35,008 nucleotides of DNA from Bacteroidales bacterium UBA6428 (GTDB lineage: Bacteria; Bacteroidota; Bacteroidia; Bacteroidales; UBA932): NCBI GenBank assembly GCA_002437305.1, contig DJOW01000042.1, positions 1 to 35,008 on the forward strand, written 5' to 3'. This document shows positions 16,550-23,947 of this stretch, in pieces. Every line of letters begins with the position of its first letter. The first letter of the stretch is position 1. The notes below the pieces were generated by a model. The model saw only the letters and a program-made list of their open reading frames with translations. It had not been told where the DNA came from and did not search any database. A program made the translations under genes and the position numbers.

Positions 16550-17350
16550 ATGAAAAAGTTTTTCATGTTTTTGGCAGTAGCAGGTGTTCTCACCTTCACT
16601 GCGAACATCGCATCCGCTCAGGATCAGCCAGCCGCTGACAAGGCCGCGACAGAACAAGCTGCCGCCCCTGCACAGCCAATGTCCGCCGAGGATCTCCTCA
16701 AGGGTACCGGAGAGGACGTTCCTATGCACCAGCAGATCAAGACCTACTTCATCCAGGGAGGTCCGGGCTTCATGTCAATGATCCTCCTCTGTCTCATCAT
16801 CGGTCTTGCCCTTGCCATCGAGAGAATCCTCTATCTCTCATTCTCAAAGACAAACACCAAAAAGCTTATCAAGAACGTTGAGACCGCTCTCGCCCAGGGC
16901 GGCGTTGAGAAGGCCAAGGACGTTTGCCGCAACACCAAAGGTCCTGTCGCCAGCATTTTCTACGATGGTCTCAATCACTATGATGAAGGAATCGATGTTG
17001 TCGAGAAGAGAATCACTTCCGCCGGAGGCGTTCAGATGAGCCTTATGGAGAACAACCTCTCTTGGATCGCCCTGTTCATCGCCCTTGCCCCTTCACTCGG
17101 ATTCTTGGGAACAGTTATCGGTATGGTACAGGCCTTCGACGCCATCGAGGCTGCCGGTGACATCTCCCCTAACATCGTCGCCGGAGGTATGAAGGTCGCC
17201 CTTATCACTACAGTAGGTGGTCTTATCGTCGCCATGATTCTCCAGGTGTTCTACAACTATATTCTTTCCAGAATCGACGCCCTCTCCATCGACATGGAGA
17301 ACGCATCCATCGATCTCGTTGACGTTCTTGCAAAGAACCAGAAGAAATAA
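16550..17350 (+). CDS. MotA/TolQ/ExbB proton channel with cleavable signal peptide
   Basis: A 266-residue ExbB-type stator protein. Residues 1-23 are a signal peptide (MKKFFMFLAVAGVLTF, ending ANIASAQ), followed by an Ala/Pro/Gln-rich linker to about 45. Membrane helices are at 74-96, 171-192 and 215-238; the second carries APSLGFLGTVIGMVQAF, the family core. Together with the two ExbD proteins downstream it should form an inner-membrane proton channel that energises TonB-dependent outer-membrane transport. The 127-base region before it is AT-rich; the best -7 candidate (16447-16454) is poor. Codon choice (frequent GTT, ATC, CTT) suggests good expression. Confidence 0.92.
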   Translation: MKKFFMFLAVAGVLTFTANIASAQDQPAADKAATEQAAAPAQPMSAEDLLKGTGEDVPMHQQIKTYFIQGGPGFMSMILLCLIIGLALAIERILYLSFSKTNTKKLIKNVETALAQGGVEKAKDVCRNTKGPVASIFYDGLNHYDEGIDVVEKRITSAGGVQMSLMENNLSWIALFIALAPSLGFLGTVIGMVQAFDAIEAAGDISPNIVAGGMKVALITTVGGLIVAMILQVFYNYILSRIDALSIDMENASIDLVDVLAKNQKK

Positions 17351-17383
17351 TTTGTAGAGACAATTTTTTAGAATCTGATTATA

Positions 17384-17794
17384 ATGAATAAGATATTCAA
17401 AATAACCGGATGGGTATTGGGTCTTCTGGGTATAGTCTTTGGTGTTCTGGCCTTCGCCAACGGAGGTTCCGCCATTGACCTTCTCCTCAGGTACACCTAC
17501 GTGCTGTTCATCGCAGCCGTGGCTATCTGGATCGGACTTTCAATATTCATTACCGGCAGGAACAACCCCAAGGACCTGCTCAAGGCCGCCGGTGTAGTGG
17601 TCGGAATAGCGGTTTTGGTTGTCCTGGCCTATGTGCTCTCATCGGGCGCTCCGGCACTCAATGTCAAGACGCAGCCAAGCACACAGTGGCTGAAACTGAC
17701 CGACACAATGCTTCTTCTGACCTACGTCCTCGGTGGCGCGGCCATTGTCGCCATCATCGTGGGGGCCGTCAGAGACGCGATCAACAACAAATAA
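17384..17794 (+). CDS. Four-helix membrane protein of unknown function in the Exb cluster
   Basis: A 136-residue hydrophobic protein with four predicted helices at about 5-25, 35-57, 68-87 and 106-129. No catalytic motif is visible and I do not recognise a named family. It lies between exbB (33 bases) and the first exbD (9 bases), so it is almost certainly co-transcribed and may be an accessory part of the channel. I recall small membrane proteins in this position in other Bacteroidetes Exb clusters. Confidence 0.8.
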   Translation: MNKIFKITGWVLGLLGIVFGVLAFANGGSAIDLLLRYTYVLFIAAVAIWIGLSIFITGRNNPKDLLKAAGVVVGIAVLVVLAYVLSSGAPALNVKTQPSTQWLKLTDTMLLLTYVLGGAAIVAIIVGAVRDAINNK

Positions 17795-17803
17795 CATCTA
17801 GCT

Positions 17804-18379
17804 ATGGCAAGAAAAACACCGGGACTGAACACTCAATCGACAGCCGATATCGCGTTCCTTCTGCTCTGCTACTTCCTGATGACGTCCACAATGGACCAGC
17901 AGTCAGGTCTGCAGCGCCGTCTCCCTCCTATGCCTGACAAGAATCAGAAGACGGAAGACACGAAGATCAACAAGCGAAACATCATGATCGTGAAGATCAA
18001 CTCTTCCGACAGACTGTATGCCGGTGACCAGATTATGGATGTTAGCCAGCTCAAAGACAAGATCAAGGAATTCATCACCAATCCCAACAACGACCCGAAC
18101 CTTCCGGAAAGGGAGAACAAGAACATCGAGGGTTTCGGTGAATATCCTGTCTCAAAAGGAGTCATTTCCCTTCAGAATGACCGTGGTACCAGCTACAGGG
18201 CCTACATCGCAGTTCAGAACGAACTCGTGAAAGCCATCAATGAGGTCCGCGATGACTTCAGCAAACAGAACTTCGGCAAGGCATACGCATTCATTGACGA
18301 AGAACAGCAGAAGATCGTCAGGGAAGCGATTCCACAGAACATTTCCGAGGCCGAGCCTAAGGACATCACCAAAAAGTAA
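17804..18379 (+). CDS. ExbD/TolR family protein, first copy
   Basis: A 191-residue single-pass protein. A short basic N-terminus (MARKTPGLNTQSTA) leads into the helix IAFLLLCYFLMTSTM (16-30). Asp15, at the start of the helix, matches the conserved proton-carrying aspartate of ExbD. The periplasmic part (about 31-191) holds an ExbD-like domain interrupted by a charged insert around 70-120 (DKIKEFITNPNNDPNLPE). It is one of two non-identical ExbD copies here, which may form mixed dimers within the ExbB pore. Confidence 0.9.
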   Translation: MARKTPGLNTQSTADIAFLLLCYFLMTSTMDQQSGLQRRLPPMPDKNQKTEDTKINKRNIMIVKINSSDRLYAGDQIMDVSQLKDKIKEFITNPNNDPNLPERENKNIEGFGEYPVSKGVISLQNDRGTSYRAYIAVQNELVKAINEVRDDFSKQNFGKAYAFIDEEQQKIVREAIPQNISEAEPKDITKK

Positions 18380-18382
18380 AAC

Positions 18383-18388
18383 AGGAGG
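18383..18388 (+). promoter_or_regulatory. Strong Shine-Dalgarno sequence before second exbD
   Basis: AGGAGG lies 8 bases before the ATG at 18397. This is a near-ideal ribosome binding site, unusual beside the other genes here, which lack one. Confidence 0.65.
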
Positions 18389-18396
18389 ACAAGACA

Positions 18397-18861
18397 ATGC
18401 CTAATTTCAAAAGAAGCGGTAAAAAAGAGATGCCGGAGTTGGGAACCAGCTCAGACATAGTGTTCATGTTCCTGTTCTTCTTCATGGTGACCTCACAGCT
18501 CCGTTCCACGGAAGTGAAGGTCAGGGTAAGACTCCCTGAAGCGACGGAGGTCGCGAAGCTTGAGAGAAAGGATTTGGCCTCATACATCTACATCGGGTCC
18601 CCGACCGCTCAGTATCAGAGCCAGTACGGAACCGAGGCACGTATTCAGCTGAACGACTCTTTCAAGACCACAAATGACATCCGCGACTTCATCGCCGCCG
18701 AGCGCGACGCGATGAGCGAGGCTGACCGCCAGTTGATGCAGGTCTCAATCAAGGCAGACGAAGACGCAAGAATGGGTATAGTGACGGACGTGAAGCAGGA
18801 GCTCAGGCGCTGCTCCGCCCTGAAGATCATGTATGCTGCCAGAAAGGCAGAGAAAAAGTAA
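18397..18861 (+). CDS. ExbD/TolR family protein, second copy
   Basis: A 154-residue ExbD protein. Asp20 in GTSSDIVFMFLFFFMVTS is the conserved aspartate at the membrane helix (20-34). The periplasmic domain includes LRSTEVKVRVRLPEA and the final helix TDVKQELRRCSALKIMYAAR, which matches the ExbD pattern of a helix plus strand reporting residues near TDV-x-x-EL. It differs clearly from the first copy in the periplasmic part. It is the last gene of the cluster; a terminator follows within 25 bases. Confidence 0.92.
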   Translation: MPNFKRSGKKEMPELGTSSDIVFMFLFFFMVTSQLRSTEVKVRVRLPEATEVAKLERKDLASYIYIGSPTAQYQSQYGTEARIQLNDSFKTTNDIRDFIAAERDAMSEADRQLMQVSIKADEDARMGIVTDVKQELRRCSALKIMYAARKAEKK

Positions 18862-18885
18862 ACATTCTTGAAATGCATGAGAGAG

Positions 18886-18926
18886 AGGGAGTGACGGAGG
18901 TCAGTCCCTTTCTTTTTTTTGTTTTT
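18886..18926 (+). terminator. Intrinsic terminator after the Exb cluster
   Basis: AGGGAGTGAC (18886-18895) pairs with GTCAGTCCCT (18900-18909) around a GGAG loop, with one G-G mismatch. A T-rich run (TTTCTTTTTTTTGTTTTTT) follows. This is a standard Rho-independent terminator. Confidence 0.88.
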
Positions 18927-18931
18927 TATAC

Positions 18932-18939
18932 TACCTTTG
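18932..18939 (+). promoter_or_regulatory. -7 box for the asnS-to-ctpA run
   Basis: TACCTTTG matches TAnnTTTG, directly after the terminator and 27 bases before the asnS ATG. The upstream box would fall in the terminator T-run and is not distinct. Confidence 0.55.
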
Positions 18940-18966
18940 TGAGATAGAATCAAATGTCTTGAAAAA

Positions 18967-20364
18967 ATGATACAGAGGATCAAAGTGAAAGACCTGCTGA
19001 AGGCGGCTCCCGGCCAGGAAGTACTCGCAAAAGGCTGGGTAAGGACTAAAAGAGGTAACAAGCAGATCAAGTTCATCGCCCTCAACGATGGCTCGACAGT
19101 AAATAGCATTCAGGTTGTGGCCGACATGGCGAATTTCGAGGAGTCTCTGATCTCCAGGATCACAACAGGCGCAAGCATAAGCGTTACCGGCAATCTGATC
19201 GAATCAGTCGGAAGCGGCCAGGCGGTTGAGATACAGGCCAAGGAGATTGAAGTTCTCGGAGAATGTGATCCTCTGAGGTACCCGCTCCAAAAGAAGAACA
19301 CTTCTCTTGAATATCTCCGCACAGTGGCCCACATGCGCCTGAGGACAAACACATTCGGAGCTGTGCTGAGAATCCGCCACGCGATGGCCTTCGCCATTCA
19401 TAAATTCTTCAACGACAAAGGATTCGTCTACCTTAACACCCCTCTTATCACAGAATCGGACGCCGAGGGCGCAGGAGACATGTTCCAGGTGACCACCCTC
19501 AACCTTGAGAACGTTCCGAAAAAGGAAAACGGGAAGGTGGATTTCAGCAAGGACTTCTTCGGCAAAAAGACCAGCCTCACCGTAAGCGGACAGCTCGAAG
19601 GTGAGCTTGGAGCTACCGCGGTCGGCGAGATCTACACATTCGGGCCGACCTTCAGAGCCGAGAACTCCAACACTCCAAGACACCTGGCAGAGTTCTGGAT
19701 GATCGAACCGGAGATGGCGTTCTACGACATCAACGACAACATGGTTCTCGCGGAAGAGTTCGTCAAGCACCTCGTGCAGTACGCGCTTGACAACTGTGCC
19801 GATGATCTTAGGTTCCTCAACGACAAGTACGACGAAGGCCTGATAGAAAGACTGAAGAGCGTTCTGGGGACAGCTTTCGAAAGAGTAACCTACACAGAGG
19901 CTGTCCGCATCCTTGAGGAGGCGGTCAAAAACGGAATCCGGTTCGAATACCCTGTCCACTGGGGAACCGATTTCCAGAGCGAGCATGAGCGCTACCTCGT
20001 CGAGAAGCATTTTGGCAAGCCGGTGATCCTCACGGACTTTCCAAAGGACATCAAGGCATTCTACATGAAGCAGAACGATGACGGAAGGACAGTGCGCGGA
20101 ATGGACGTGCTGTTCCCGAAAATCGGAGAAATCATAGGTGGTTCGGAGAGAGAGGCCTCCTTGGAAAAATTGGAGAAGAGAATCGATGATCTTAAGATGA
20201 GCCGTAAGAATCTTGAGTGGTACATCGACACACGCCGCTATGGGACCGTACCTCACAGCGGATTCGGACTTGGATTCGAGCGGCTGCTGCTTTTCGTAAC
20301 AGGCATGGCGAACATCCGGGACGTGATCCCGTTCCCAAGGACCCCAAAAAACGCGGAATTCTAA
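18967..20364 (+). CDS. asnS: Asparagine--tRNA ligase
   Basis: A 465-residue class II aminoacyl-tRNA synthetase. An OB-fold anticodon-binding domain (about 15-100, VLAKGWVRTKRGNKQIKFIA) precedes the catalytic domain. Motif 2 is FRAENSNTPRHLAEFWMIEP and motif 3 is GFGLGFERLLLFVTG. The ending IRDVIPFPRTPKNAEF is typical of AsnRS rather than AspRS. Length matches bacterial AsnRS. udk follows 11 bases downstream. Confidence 0.97.
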   Translation: MIQRIKVKDLLKAAPGQEVLAKGWVRTKRGNKQIKFIALNDGSTVNSIQVVADMANFEESLISRITTGASISVTGNLIESVGSGQAVEIQAKEIEVLGECDPLRYPLQKKNTSLEYLRTVAHMRLRTNTFGAVLRIRHAMAFAIHKFFNDKGFVYLNTPLITESDAEGAGDMFQVTTLNLENVPKKENGKVDFSKDFFGKKTSLTVSGQLEGELGATAVGEIYTFGPTFRAENSNTPRHLAEFWMIEPEMAFYDINDNMVLAEEFVKHLVQYALDNCADDLRFLNDKYDEGLIERLKSVLGTAFERVTYTEAVRILEEAVKNGIRFEYPVHWGTDFQSEHERYLVEKHFGKPVILTDFPKDIKAFYMKQNDDGRTVRGMDVLFPKIGEIIGGSEREASLEKLEKRIDDLKMSRKNLEWYIDTRRYGTVPHSGFGLGFERLLLFVTGMANIRDVIPFPRTPKNAEF

Positions 20365-20375
20365 TAATTGCGAAT

Positions 20376-21002
20376 ATGCTAGTGATCGGAATAGCCGGTG
20401 GTTCTGGCTCAGGGAAGACAACAGTCGTCAACGCGATTACCGAGAAACTGAAGGAAAGGGTGGTGGTGATTCCACAGGATTCCTATTACAAGGATTCCAG
20501 CCACCTGCCAATGGAAGAGAGGCAGCAGATCAACTTCGACCACCCGGACGCCATAGACTTCAAGCTTTTGTGCAGGCAGCTGAAGGATCTGAAAAACGGA
20601 AAAGCGATAGAGCAGCCGGTATATTCCTACATCACATGCTCAAGGTCAAAAACCGAGACTGTGACCGTCGAACCGGCGGAGGTCATAATCATTGAGGGGA
20701 TTCTGGTGTTCACCTGCAAGGAGTTACGCGACCAGATGGACATCAAGATCTTCGTTGACGCTGATGACGATGACCGGCTGATGAGGGTCATGGCAAGGGA
20801 CATCCTTGAGAGAGGGAAGACGGTTGAGACAGTCATCGAGCGCTACACGAAGACCGTGAAACCAATGTACCTGCAGTTCATCGAGCCAAGCAAGCGCTAC
20901 GCCGACATAATCATCCCGCAGGGAGGGCACAACAAAGTGGCGATCGACATCATCACGGCGACGATAGAGAAATCACTTAGAGAACAGGCCTCCGGCAAAT
21001 AA
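20376..21002 (+). CDS. udk: Uridine/cytidine kinase
   Basis: A 208-residue pyrimidine salvage kinase that phosphorylates uridine and cytidine. P-loop GGSGSGKTT is at 8-16. QDSYYKDSSHLP, NFDHPDAIDF, VIIIEGILVF, DADDDDRLMRVMARDI and ERYTKTVKPMYLQFIEPSKRYADIIIPQGG are standard Udk blocks. The start at 20376 (MLVIGIAGGSG) is chosen because the frame open upstream only copies asnS in another frame. Confidence 0.96.
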   Translation: MLVIGIAGGSGSGKTTVVNAITEKLKERVVVIPQDSYYKDSSHLPMEERQQINFDHPDAIDFKLLCRQLKDLKNGKAIEQPVYSYITCSRSKTETVTVEPAEVIIIEGILVFTCKELRDQMDIKIFVDADDDDRLMRVMARDILERGKTVETVIERYTKTVKPMYLQFIEPSKRYADIIIPQGGHNKVAIDIITATIEKSLREQASGK

Positions 21003-21044
21003 CCGGCAAACAAAAAGAAACAGGCAAAGATATTCATTGAAGCA

Positions 21045-21746
21045 ATGAAGAGCGATGACAAAGCAGGACTTTACATCACCGTCATATTCCATTTGACGGT
21101 GATCATCGTGTTGCTTGTCTGCCAGATTTCGTCTGCACTTAAAAGGGAGAACACTTTTGTGCTAGATTTCTCCAAACAAGAGAAAGTCGAGAAAGAGCAG
21201 GCCGAGCGCGACCTGAAGGAAAAGGTAAGCGAAAGGCTTGACCGTATGCTGGCCGAAGCCTCAGGAGTCCCGATCAAAAATGTCGCGGTGGACAGGGGCG
21301 CTCTCAAGGATGACCGCAACACCGATGCGGAGGAACTCTACAAGGAAGCCGAGAAATTGGCCAAGGAATTGAAAGACGGTCCAAGGCTTGATGAGCCGGA
21401 CGAGGATTACGCCTCGGTCAGCAAGCCAAGCCAACCAAAGGAGACACCCAAAGCGTCCTCCTACAAAGGTCCGTCGGTTGTTTCTTATGAACTTGATGGA
21501 AGGAAGGCAAGCAGGCTGTCAATTCCGGCCTACAGATGCCTTGGGGCGGGTCATGTCACTGTGATCATCACTGTCGATCCCTCCGGAAGGGTACTTAACG
21601 CCAAGGTGCATGATGAAGCTTCATCAGATGACAAATGCTTGAGGGACTTTGCGGTGCGCGCCGCAAGACTTTCGCGGTTCTCGGCCTCTGGCACAGCTCC
21701 GGCAAGACAGGCAGGAAACATAGTATACCTCTTCGTAGCGCAATAG
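21045..21746 (+). CDS. TonB-like energy transducer protein
   Basis: A 233-residue protein with one N-terminal membrane helix (about 9-28), a long charged helical section (about 40-115, rich in Lys and Glu, probably coiled coil), a Pro/Ser/Lys linker (SVSKPSQPKETPKASSYKGP) and a C-terminal domain from about 145. The last part, HVTVIITVDPSGRVLNAKV followed by CLRDFAVRAARLSRFSAS, fits the TonB C-terminal fold (strand, helix, strand). It should be anchored in the inner membrane with the domain in the periplasm. It lies 42 bases after udk and 2.2 kb from the ExbB/ExbD cluster, which could energise it. Confidence 0.7.
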   Translation: MKSDDKAGLYITVIFHLTVIIVLLVCQISSALKRENTFVLDFSKQEKVEKEQAERDLKEKVSERLDRMLAEASGVPIKNVAVDRGALKDDRNTDAEELYKEAEKLAKELKDGPRLDEPDEDYASVSKPSQPKETPKASSYKGPSVVSYELDGRKASRLSIPAYRCLGAGHVTVIITVDPSGRVLNAKVHDEASSDDKCLRDFAVRAARLSRFSASGTAPARQAGNIVYLFVAQ

Positions 21747-21760
21747 AATTATTTGAGCCC

Positions 21761-23935
21761 ATGAATAAGAAGGCCTTGACCATACTGATCGCAGCCGCGG
21801 CCATCCTGATCGCAGGGATAGCCATAGCGGTTGTGAGGTTGTACCACAGGCCGGATGACAATCATGGAGAGCTTGAAGAGTCGCATTTTGCGGAACGTCA
21901 CAGACTTATTAAAGCTGTTCCCTCGGACGCGGCGGTAGTCATCTGCGTCAAAAATTTCGGACGTGCATGCGAGATCATAGGAGATTCTCTGACGATCTTT
22001 GGAGAACTGACATCTGAGAAGTTCGACAAAATCGCCTCCGGCCAATTCCAAAGCCTAAGGAAAGCGCCTGCGATCATGTCAGTGCATTGCAGCAAAGACA
22101 TGCAGCCTCTTCTTGTCATAGAGGCCGCGAAAGCGATCGCAGACACGACTGCTGACTTGAAAAGACTGATCTCCGCCGCCGGATCTTCCAGACTACACGC
22201 GAAAATCTACGGGAAGCTGGTTTTGATCTCATCATCAGAAACCGTTATAAACTCATCAGTCAGGCATCTGGAGGAAGGGCACAACATCATGGAAGCCCAA
22301 GGGTTCAACGAGATCACCTCAACAATGCAGCAAGCGGGAGATGACCTTCTGTTCTTCTCCAACGCCTACACAGACAACGTCCTCGGGACACTTTTGGCGA
22401 AGAAGGACCGCAAGTCTTTCAGATTCATAAAAGAACTCGCGGAATGGACGGCATTCAGCATAGAGGATCAGTCAGAGTCCGGAATCATGATGCATGGCGG
22501 GATGCTCTTTGACAACGACCCGTCATACTATCTGAATGTTCTCGGGCACGCCGGGTCCTCAGGGGTGGAGATAACGGACGCCGTGCCGGGGAATGTGGCC
22601 TTGGTCCTGGACATCTCCATCGGGAACATCACTTCCTACATAAAGGCCTACCGGAATTATCTGGACACCCGGAATGGTCTGAGCAAGTATGAAAGCTCGC
22701 TCTCCGGGCAAAAAAAAGAAACAGGCATTAACGCCGAGGAATGGGCACTGAACCTTAACATCAGAGAGGTGGCTGTCGCATCCATGCGGTTCGGGGAAAA
22801 TTTCCGTTCTTTGATTCTGATCAGGCCCGCGGACAAGCACAAGGCCGGGCAATTGAAGTCGATGTCCTGCCCGGAATTCGCCGAGACCCTGTTCGGAAAA
22901 GCCTTCAAGGCGGAGGATGAAAGCACGTGCGCACTAGTCGGGGGATGGATTGTCATCGGAGCGCGGGAGTGTGTGGAGAAATATTCAGAGAAAGGCTTTC
23001 TCGAAGAGCCGCTCACCCTAAGATTCAAATCCGAAGGTCTTGACAGGGTTCCACAAAAACACTGCGGGGCATGGGCCTACCATTCTCTCGGAGAAGATCC
23101 GGAATCGCTGGATACATACTTTGCCCCAACGCTGGCGAACAGAATCAGAACCATCCTCAAGGGTGCGGCGTATGTACCTGTCACTTTGTCCATCAGCCAA
23201 GATGGAGGGCGCCTGGCCCTGGATGTGGCTGTTGACAGGATTGAGGTCAGCAAAGGAACAGCAGTCCCCGCATCATCAAGAGACACGACAGTCACGGTGC
23301 CCCAAGGACCGTTCAATGTCCGGAACTGCGCCACCGGTAAGACCAACACTCTTTACCAGAACAGCCATCTGTCGATCTGCCTGAGGGACGAGAACGGAAA
23401 AGATGTCTGGGGAGTGCCTTTTAAGTCGAAGATCTGCGGCTACGTACAAGAAATCGATTACTACAATAACGGCAAGATCCAGTTCCTTTTCGCAGCCGGC
23501 TCACAGATGTATTTGATTGACAGGTTAGGACGGTTCGTCTCCGGATTTCCTTCCGAGACAGGCAAGAAAATTGCGGCCGGCCCCGCCGTGTACGATTTCA
23601 CGGGAGCCAAAGGCTACACCGCGATGGTGCTGCACACAGACAACACCGTAGGTTATTATAACCTGCACGGGAAGCAGGTTCCTTCGTGGAAAGGGATAAC
23701 GGCGGATGAGACTATAAAAAGCCTTCCGGAACTTCTGGAAGGGAACGGTAAAAAATATTGGGTGGTCAGGACATCGGCTCAGACAATGATCTTTCCGTTC
23801 CAAGGCGGGGAAGCCTTGGTCAAGGGGGAAGGCGGCAGAATGATCCGGCCTGACAGCAAGATTGAGATAACGGACAAAGGGTTCTGCGGGGTTTGCCACG
23901 ACGGCAGGGAAAGGACCTTCAAACCAGGAAAATAA
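21761..23935 (+). CDS. Large anchored periplasmic protein of unknown function
   Basis: A 724-residue protein I do not recognise. The start at 21761 gives a signal anchor: MNKKALTILIAAAAILIAG, helix about 5-27, then a periplasmic body. Residues about 40-480 form a mixed alpha/beta region (VPSDAAVVICVKNFGRACEI near its start), loosely similar in feel to DUF3352-type proteins. Residues about 520-680 have repeating short strands with W/G patterns (CLRDENGKDVWGVPFKS, MYLIDRLGRFVSGFPSE, YYNLHGKQVPSWKGI), like blades of a PQQ/WD-type propeller. The end contains CGVCH (23885-23899), a heme-c type CXXCH, though nothing else supports a cytochrome. It begins 14 bases after the TonB-like gene. Confidence 0.8.
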   Translation: MNKKALTILIAAAAILIAGIAIAVVRLYHRPDDNHGELEESHFAERHRLIKAVPSDAAVVICVKNFGRACEIIGDSLTIFGELTSEKFDKIASGQFQSLRKAPAIMSVHCSKDMQPLLVIEAAKAIADTTADLKRLISAAGSSRLHAKIYGKLVLISSSETVINSSVRHLEEGHNIMEAQGFNEITSTMQQAGDDLLFFSNAYTDNVLGTLLAKKDRKSFRFIKELAEWTAFSIEDQSESGIMMHGGMLFDNDPSYYLNVLGHAGSSGVEITDAVPGNVALVLDISIGNITSYIKAYRNYLDTRNGLSKYESSLSGQKKETGINAEEWALNLNIREVAVASMRFGENFRSLILIRPADKHKAGQLKSMSCPEFAETLFGKAFKAEDESTCALVGGWIVIGARECVEKYSEKGFLEEPLTLRFKSEGLDRVPQKHCGAWAYHSLGEDPESLDTYFAPTLANRIRTILKGAAYVPVTLSISQDGGRLALDVAVDRIEVSKGTAVPASSRDTTVTVPQGPFNVRNCATGKTNTLYQNSHLSICLRDENGKDVWGVPFKSKICGYVQEIDYYNNGKIQFLFAAGSQMYLIDRLGRFVSGFPSETGKKIAAGPAVYDFTGAKGYTAMVLHTDNTVGYYNLHGKQVPSWKGITADETIKSLPELLEGNGKKYWVVRTSAQTMIFPFQGGEALVKGEGGRMIRPDSKIEITDKGFCGVCHDGRERTFKPGK

Positions 23936-23947
23936 AAATAGGACAAC

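Noticed and set aside
19204..20421. 405-codon minus-strand open frame
   Set aside because: It is antisense to asnS, which has complete class II synthetase motifs.
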